The notes beneath the pieces were generated by a model. It worked only from the letters and a program-made list of their open reading frames with translations, was not told the origin of the DNA and did not search any database. DNA of 17,578 nt from Pseudobacteriovorax antillogorgiicola (GTDB lineage: Bacteria; Bdellovibrionota_B; Oligoflexia; Oligoflexales; RGVZ01). The DNA lies in the NCBI GenBank assembly GCA_945897695.1, contig CAMDGW010000027.1, positions 1 to 17,578 on the forward strand, in the 5' to 3' direction. This document shows, piece after piece, positions 15,102 through 17,578 of this stretch. The stretch's first letter is position 1. The number at the start of each line of letters is the position of its first letter. The position numbers and the translations under genes are program-made.

Positions 15102-15869
15102 TCACTCGATCAAAATATCGGTGATATAAACATTGGTAATTTTTTTATCGAGGTATTGATTCAGACGATTTTTGATCTCAAGTCTTAGCTGGTCTTTCCC
15201 ATCAGGACTGATCAAGTGCTCGCGAGTCTTCCGACTAATAATCGAAACAATGGCGTCTCTTAATTGGCTATCGCGAGCGGTGAGTTCTGCTTTTTGATCA
15301 TCGTTTGTGTATTCGAGTCGAATTTCCATCCGCACGTAGCGATTTTCAAGCGGATTTCCTAAGTTTAAGTGAAAGGGCTTTAACTCGTGCATGAGTCCGA
15401 TGCCACTATAGCGACTTGAGGATTTTTTTTCTGGGCCGTCTTCAGATTTACCCTCGCCGTGAGCATCTTCTTTTTTGGCTTCACCGTGTCCGCCGCCGTG
15501 AGCATCTTCTTTTTTGGCTTCACCGTGTCCGCCGCCCTCAGTCTTGCCGTGAGCGTCTTCTTTTTTGGCTTCACCGTGGACGTCGCCCTCAGCCTTGCCG
15601 TGAGCCTCACCCTCGGCCTTGCCATGTCCGTCTTCGGCTGAATCGCCCTCGGATGGAGCTTGTTCTGCAGTTTCAGGTGGCGGGTTATTCTTGTCTTTGG
15701 TGGAGCCACCTAAAAATTTCATCGCCGCAAACGCACCCCCTGCTACGACGAGTAGGCCAATTGCGCCAAACATAATTAATTTTTTCTTTTTCCCAGCAGC
15801 GGCCTCTTGTTCGGGCGTTGCAGGTGCCTTTTCTTTTTTCTCAGGCTTTTTTTCTTCTTTCTTCGACAT
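15102..15869 (-). CDS. fliL: FliL, basal-body/stator-associated protein with His-rich repeat linker
   Basis: A 255-residue protein, long for FliL (usually ~150-180). The start at 15869 (MSKKEEKK) is chosen for GGAG 6 bases upstream; an upstream in-frame ATG is unsupported. A Lys/Glu-rich cytoplasmic tail (1-30) precedes one membrane helix (31-54). A periplasmic linker (55-150) contains eight histidines (82, 90, 98, 107, 115, 124, 128, 137) in Gly-His-Gly-Glu-Ala-Lys repeats. The FliL domain follows (~157-255: LKPFHLNLGNPLENRYVRME, then YLDKKITNVYITDILIE). FliL rings surround stators and support torque. It is the first gene of the operon, 46 bases before fliM. The linker repeats are encoded by a tandem DNA repeat (see separate entry). 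Confidence 0.94.
   Translation of the reverse strand: MSKKEEKKPEKKEKAPATPEQEAAAGKKKKLIMFGAIGLLVVAGGAFAAMKFLGGSTKDKNNPPPETAEQAPSEGDSAEDGHGKAEGEAHGKAEGDVHGEAKKEDAHGKTEGGGHGEAKKEDAHGGGHGEAKKEDAHGEGKSEDGPEKKSSSRYSGIGLMHELKPFHLNLGNPLENRYVRMEIRLEYTNDDQKAELTARDSQLRDAIVSIISRKTREHLISPDGKDQLRLEIKNRLNQYLDKKITNVYITDILIE
15456..15584 (-). repeat. In-frame 39-bp tandem repeat within fliL
   Basis: Two exact 39-bp copies lie head to tail at 15456-15494 and 15495-15533. A related copy at 15546-15584 differs at four positions, and more degenerate units continue to about 15630. Each exact unit encodes the 13 residues GGHGEAKKEDAHG (FliL residues 113-125 and 126-138). Because the unit is a multiple of three, copy-number change would lengthen or shorten the linker without breaking the frame. 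Confidence 0.9.
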
Positions 15870-15940
15870 TAGATGCTCCGATCCGAGTCCTCGCTCACGC
15901 CTATCTCGACGTGTTAGACACACCGATTCAGGATGTGCAA

Positions 15941-15956
15941 TTCAAAAGCTATGCCA
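15941..15956 (-). promoter_or_regulatory. Weak sigma-54-like promoter candidate upstream of fliL
   Basis: On the minus strand TGGCAT-N5-TTGAA matches the sigma-54 pattern TGGCAC-N5-TTGCA at 9 of 11 positions with correct spacing, about 70 bases before the fliL start. The near-invariant GC at -12 is GA here, which weighs against it. No better promoter for the operon was seen in the region. Confidence 0.25.
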
Positions 15957-16002
15957 AAATTAGTGAGGAAAATTTGCCGGGTTAGACGAATGGCAGAATT
16001 TT

Positions 16003-16011
16003 TGTGATACT
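16003..16011 (+). promoter_or_regulatory. Weak extended -10 candidate facing the barrel gene
   Basis: TGT followed by GATACT (4 of 6 to TATAAT, with the extended TGn) has TAGACG (4 of 6 to TTGACA) 17 bases upstream at 15983-15988. If used, it would give a leader of roughly 155 bases before the barrel gene. It is a by-eye match of low weight. Confidence 0.22.
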
Positions 16012-16083
16012 ATCGAGATCTACAGAGATAAAAATATTTTTTGGGCATTTGTAATAGCCTTGTACACAACGAATGACGGGCGA

Positions 16084-16110
16084 CAAAGTTTCAACGGTGT
16101 GCGCCATGAA
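16084..16110 (+). promoter_or_regulatory. Sigma-28 (FliA)-like promoter candidate for the barrel gene
   Basis: CAAAGTTT, an 11-base spacer, then GCCATGAA matches the enterobacterial sigma-28 pattern TAAAGTTT-N11-GCCGATAA at 7 of 8 and 5 of 8 positions with exact spacing. It lies 64 bases before the ATG at 16175. The mismatches fall in the important GATA core of the -10, so strength is doubtful. The position and the FliA gene nearby make it worth noting. Confidence 0.35.
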
Positions 16111-16174
16111 ATTGACCGGCGATGCCAAAAAGCTGACGCTAGAGATGACTCCTCGCCGTGAAGGGGAATGCAGG

Positions 16175-17437
16175 ATGAAACCATGGATTATTTTCAGTTT
16201 TATGTGGGCGGTAGTTTGGTCGGTTCCAGCTATTGGGGAGAACTTAAAGCCGGAACCTATCGGTAAAGCAAACACGTTGTTATACAGATTCAATCTTGAG
16301 CTTCTGTATTTAACCGATATCCGTGGTTTTTCTAGTAAGAGTCCCGAGGCAACTTTAGATAGATTTCAAGATGATGGATTTTCGCCCTATGCAGACACTG
16401 CAAGTATAGGTTTGGCGGGATCAGAATTTGATCTTAGTTGGTATGTACCTCGCGGTGCAGGGGTGGAAATTGCGCTGAGGTCGGATGCCTTGAATGCTGG
16501 CGCTCAGAGTACTGAGCTTGACAGCCGTTCCGGCCAGGTTGTTGAGGCTGCCCCCAGCGTTCATTTTTTGGATGAATACAGAATCGTGATTAAGCGACCA
16601 AGTCTCGAATCTCATCTAGGAGTTGTAAACAGAACATTTGAAGACTACTCGGCCATGCCTGAGCTCCTAGGTTTTGGGTTGAGAGTTCAGGGGCCAAGAA
16701 AATTTTTTGCATTAGGATTTTCAACCTCTGATCTTTTTCGATTGGGCTCATCCACCGAAGGTGGCCAAGGAGCTATTGGTGTTGGATTTGATATTTTAAG
16801 TGGTCGTGATGATCGGCATGATGCAAGAACAGGAAGTTCCAGCGAATCGGGGGAAAGCCCCGCAAAGCGTGAGCCCTACTGGGGCGGGGCAGCCAATATG
16901 AGTCTTAAGTATGGAGATGGTTTTAAGGTGGGTTTCACGGCCTCTGCGGTTCAGGAGCGCGGAGAGACTGGCATGCGCCAGGTCGAGTGGTATCAACTGG
17001 CCTTGCGTCGAACGATCGAATCCACATTATTGCCGAGGCTGACCCTCGGAATGGAAGGTCGTCAGCTAAAACAGACCTATGACAAGGCTGAGACAAAGAT
17101 TGCCAATGTCCACCTGACTAGTATTGGTTTTAATTCCTCAGTGGCCATGCCCGGCTCTGAGAAGTTGTTCATCGGAGTTTGGTTTGGGACGGGCGCCATT
17201 CATCCGAAGGGAGTTTTATCGTCTGCGGTCACCGCCCGAGGTATGCAGTCGGTAATTGGTTGGAGCTGGATGCTAGAAGACCAGTTGGAGCTGGTTACCG
17301 CCGCATCCCGCGAGTGGCGTCGAGATGGAAATGTGGGCGGAGGGTCTCGGGGGGGATTTGGCGAAGGCTCTTCAGGTCGTTCCAGTCAAAGTCGGTTTGC
17401 ACTAAAGATTATCTACACCATTGGCGACCAGATCTGA
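16175..17437 (+). CDS. Predicted outer-membrane beta-barrel protein of unknown function
   Basis: I do not recognise a named family. The start at 16175 is preferred because AAGGGG lies 8 bases upstream and a signal peptide then begins the protein (MKPWIIFSFMWAVVWSVPAIGE, cleavage near residue 21). The 420-residue chain shows many alternating amphipathic strands, for example YRFNLELLYL, FDLSWYV, VEIALRS, FGLRVQG, KFFALGFS, GAIGVGFDIL and LTLGMEGRQL. The last strand is RFALKIIYTI, typical of outer-membrane barrels. Two hydrophilic loops stand out: 210-235 (Asp/Ser/Glu-rich) and a Gly/Ser-rich one at 386-406. It is divergent from fliL and has a possible sigma-28 promoter, which suggests a link to the flagellum or its outer-membrane passage or sheath; that is inference. 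Its stop overlaps the next start by one base. Confidence 0.7.
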   Translation: MKPWIIFSFMWAVVWSVPAIGENLKPEPIGKANTLLYRFNLELLYLTDIRGFSSKSPEATLDRFQDDGFSPYADTASIGLAGSEFDLSWYVPRGAGVEIALRSDALNAGAQSTELDSRSGQVVEAAPSVHFLDEYRIVIKRPSLESHLGVVNRTFEDYSAMPELLGFGLRVQGPRKFFALGFSTSDLFRLGSSTEGGQGAIGVGFDILSGRDDRHDARTGSSSESGESPAKREPYWGGAANMSLKYGDGFKVGFTASAVQERGETGMRQVEWYQLALRRTIESTLLPRLTLGMEGRQLKQTYDKAETKIANVHLTSIGFNSSVAMPGSEKLFIGVWFGTGAIHPKGVLSSAVTARGMQSVIGWSWMLEDQLELVTAASREWRRDGNVGGGSRGGFGEGSSGRSSQSRFALKIIYTIGDQI

Positions 17438-17574
17438 TGACTGAGGACAGTTTTGATGGGATCAAAGTAACATCGACGGTAAGGGTGCTTGGCATAGCCA
17501 TTTATGTGCAGCCTGGAGCTAAAATTTCCGGAATAGCAGGTAGATTTGATGACAGCCTTAAGGTCAAAAATTAA
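17437..17574 (+). CDS. DUF167/YggU-family protein, N-terminal part; frame breaks near right edge
   Basis: The ATG overlaps the TGA of the barrel gene by one base, so translation is probably coupled. The 45 residues read MTEDSFDGIKV, then the DUF167 pattern: IAIYVQPGAKISGIAGRF followed by DDSLKVK. DUF167 proteins are usually ~95-100 residues and continue with a second half (typically APPxxGxAN). Here the frame stops at 17574 just after SLKVK, in a run of five A bases. Reading one A fewer gives LKVKINH, which matches how the family continues. So the gene is either frameshifted, affected by a homopolymer error, or truly truncated; the window ends 4 bases later. DUF167 function is not well established. 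Confidence 0.55.
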   Translation: MTEDSFDGIKVTSTVRVLGIAIYVQPGAKISGIAGRFDDSLKVKN

Positions 17575-17578
17575 TCAC

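Larger units (their letters stand above)
15870..16174. other. Divergent intergenic region between fliL and the barrel gene
   Basis: These 305 bases separate the fliL start (minus) from the barrel-protein start (plus) and should hold promoters for both. Seen: a sigma-54-like match for fliL (15941-15956), an extended -10-like element facing plus (TGTGATACT at 16003-16011, with TAGACG 17 bases upstream), an A/T-rich stretch (16028-16042), and a sigma-28-like match facing plus (16084-16110). No convincing riboswitch, small RNA or separate small gene was recognised. An in-frame upstream extension of the barrel ORF to 16073 exists but lacks a ribosome binding site. Confidence 0.6.

Noticed and set aside
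15416..15775. Long plus-strand ORFs opposite fliL
   Set aside because: They are shadows of the repetitive, biased fliL linker and give low-complexity products.
15870..15923. Upstream ATG for fliL (15923)
   Set aside because: No ribosome binding site; ATG at 15869 has GGAG at 6 bases and gives the usual Lys-rich FliL start.
16073..16174. N-terminal extension of the barrel protein, or a leader peptide
   Set aside because: It would place 34 polar residues before a clear signal peptide, and the AAGGGG site serves 16175. It also overlaps the sigma-28-like element.
16020..16174. Possible riboswitch (for example a c-di-GMP GEMM type) in the leader of the barrel gene
   Set aside because: Pieces such as GACGCT and GCCAAAA recall parts of such motifs, but I could not assemble the conserved core or paired stems.
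15982..16293. 103-codon minus-strand ORF in the divergent region
   Set aside because: Overlaps the barrel gene start and both promoter candidates, has no ribosome binding site, and its composition is unlike the neighbouring proteins.
17555..17574. Programmed frameshift in the DUF167 gene
   Set aside because: The A5 run is not a standard -1 slippery heptamer and the needed shift is +1; a sequencing indel or a plain frameshift mutation is simpler.

Overview
This window is dominated by one flagellar export, motor-switch and polarity operon on the minus strand (about 15870 down to 2576). It reads fliL-fliM-fliN-fliO-fliP-fliQ-fliR-flhB-flhA-flhF-flhG-fliA-cheY, then a PilZ-like gene and a DUF2802-like membrane/coiled-coil gene. 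The organism is a Gram-negative, flagellated bacterium: there is a probable outer-membrane barrel protein and signal peptides are present. FlhF with FlhG points to polar flagella. Moderate GC (judged by eye, somewhat below 50%), the gene order and the many lineage-specific extensions fit a Bdellovibrionota/Oligoflexia-like 'deltaproteobacterial' lineage; that placement is inference.

Layout. (1) 1-660: C-terminal end of an unrecognised beta-rich protein, followed by a clear intrinsic terminator. (2) 722-2583, plus strand: a YbhN/UPF0104 flippase-like membrane protein, then an alpha/beta hydrolase. (3) 2576-15869, minus strand: fifteen closely spaced flagellar and signalling genes, almost all with good Shine-Dalgarno sites. 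Its last gene overlaps the convergent hydrolase gene by 8 nt, and a likely operon terminator lies inside the hydrolase gene on the opposite strand. (4) 15870-16174: a 305-bp divergent intergenic region with weak promoter candidates, including a FliA (sigma-28)-like one facing the plus strand. (5) 16175-17574, plus strand: a predicted outer-membrane beta-barrel protein, translationally coupled to the start of a DUF167/YggU-type gene whose frame breaks at the right edge.

How the genes work together. FliOPQR, FlhB and FlhA build the type III export gate. FliM and FliN form the switch/C-ring and bind phospho-CheY. FliL sits at the stator/basal body. FlhF and FlhG set flagellar position and number. 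FliA directs late flagellar transcription. CheY and the PilZ-like protein would add chemotactic and possibly c-di-GMP control.

The core genes are ordinary. The unusual points are: a FliO with a large periplasmic part holding an AMIN-like domain and a Gln-Lys pentad stalk; a FliL with a histidine-rich tandem-repeat linker; an FlhG with no room for the N-terminal FlhF-activating motif, paired with an FlhF altered in its DTFR-type motif; a PilZ domain with a degenerate ligand motif; and the divergent barrel gene with a sigma-28-like promoter. I saw no tRNA, rRNA, CRISPR array, insertion sequence or phage gene, and no wholly new system.
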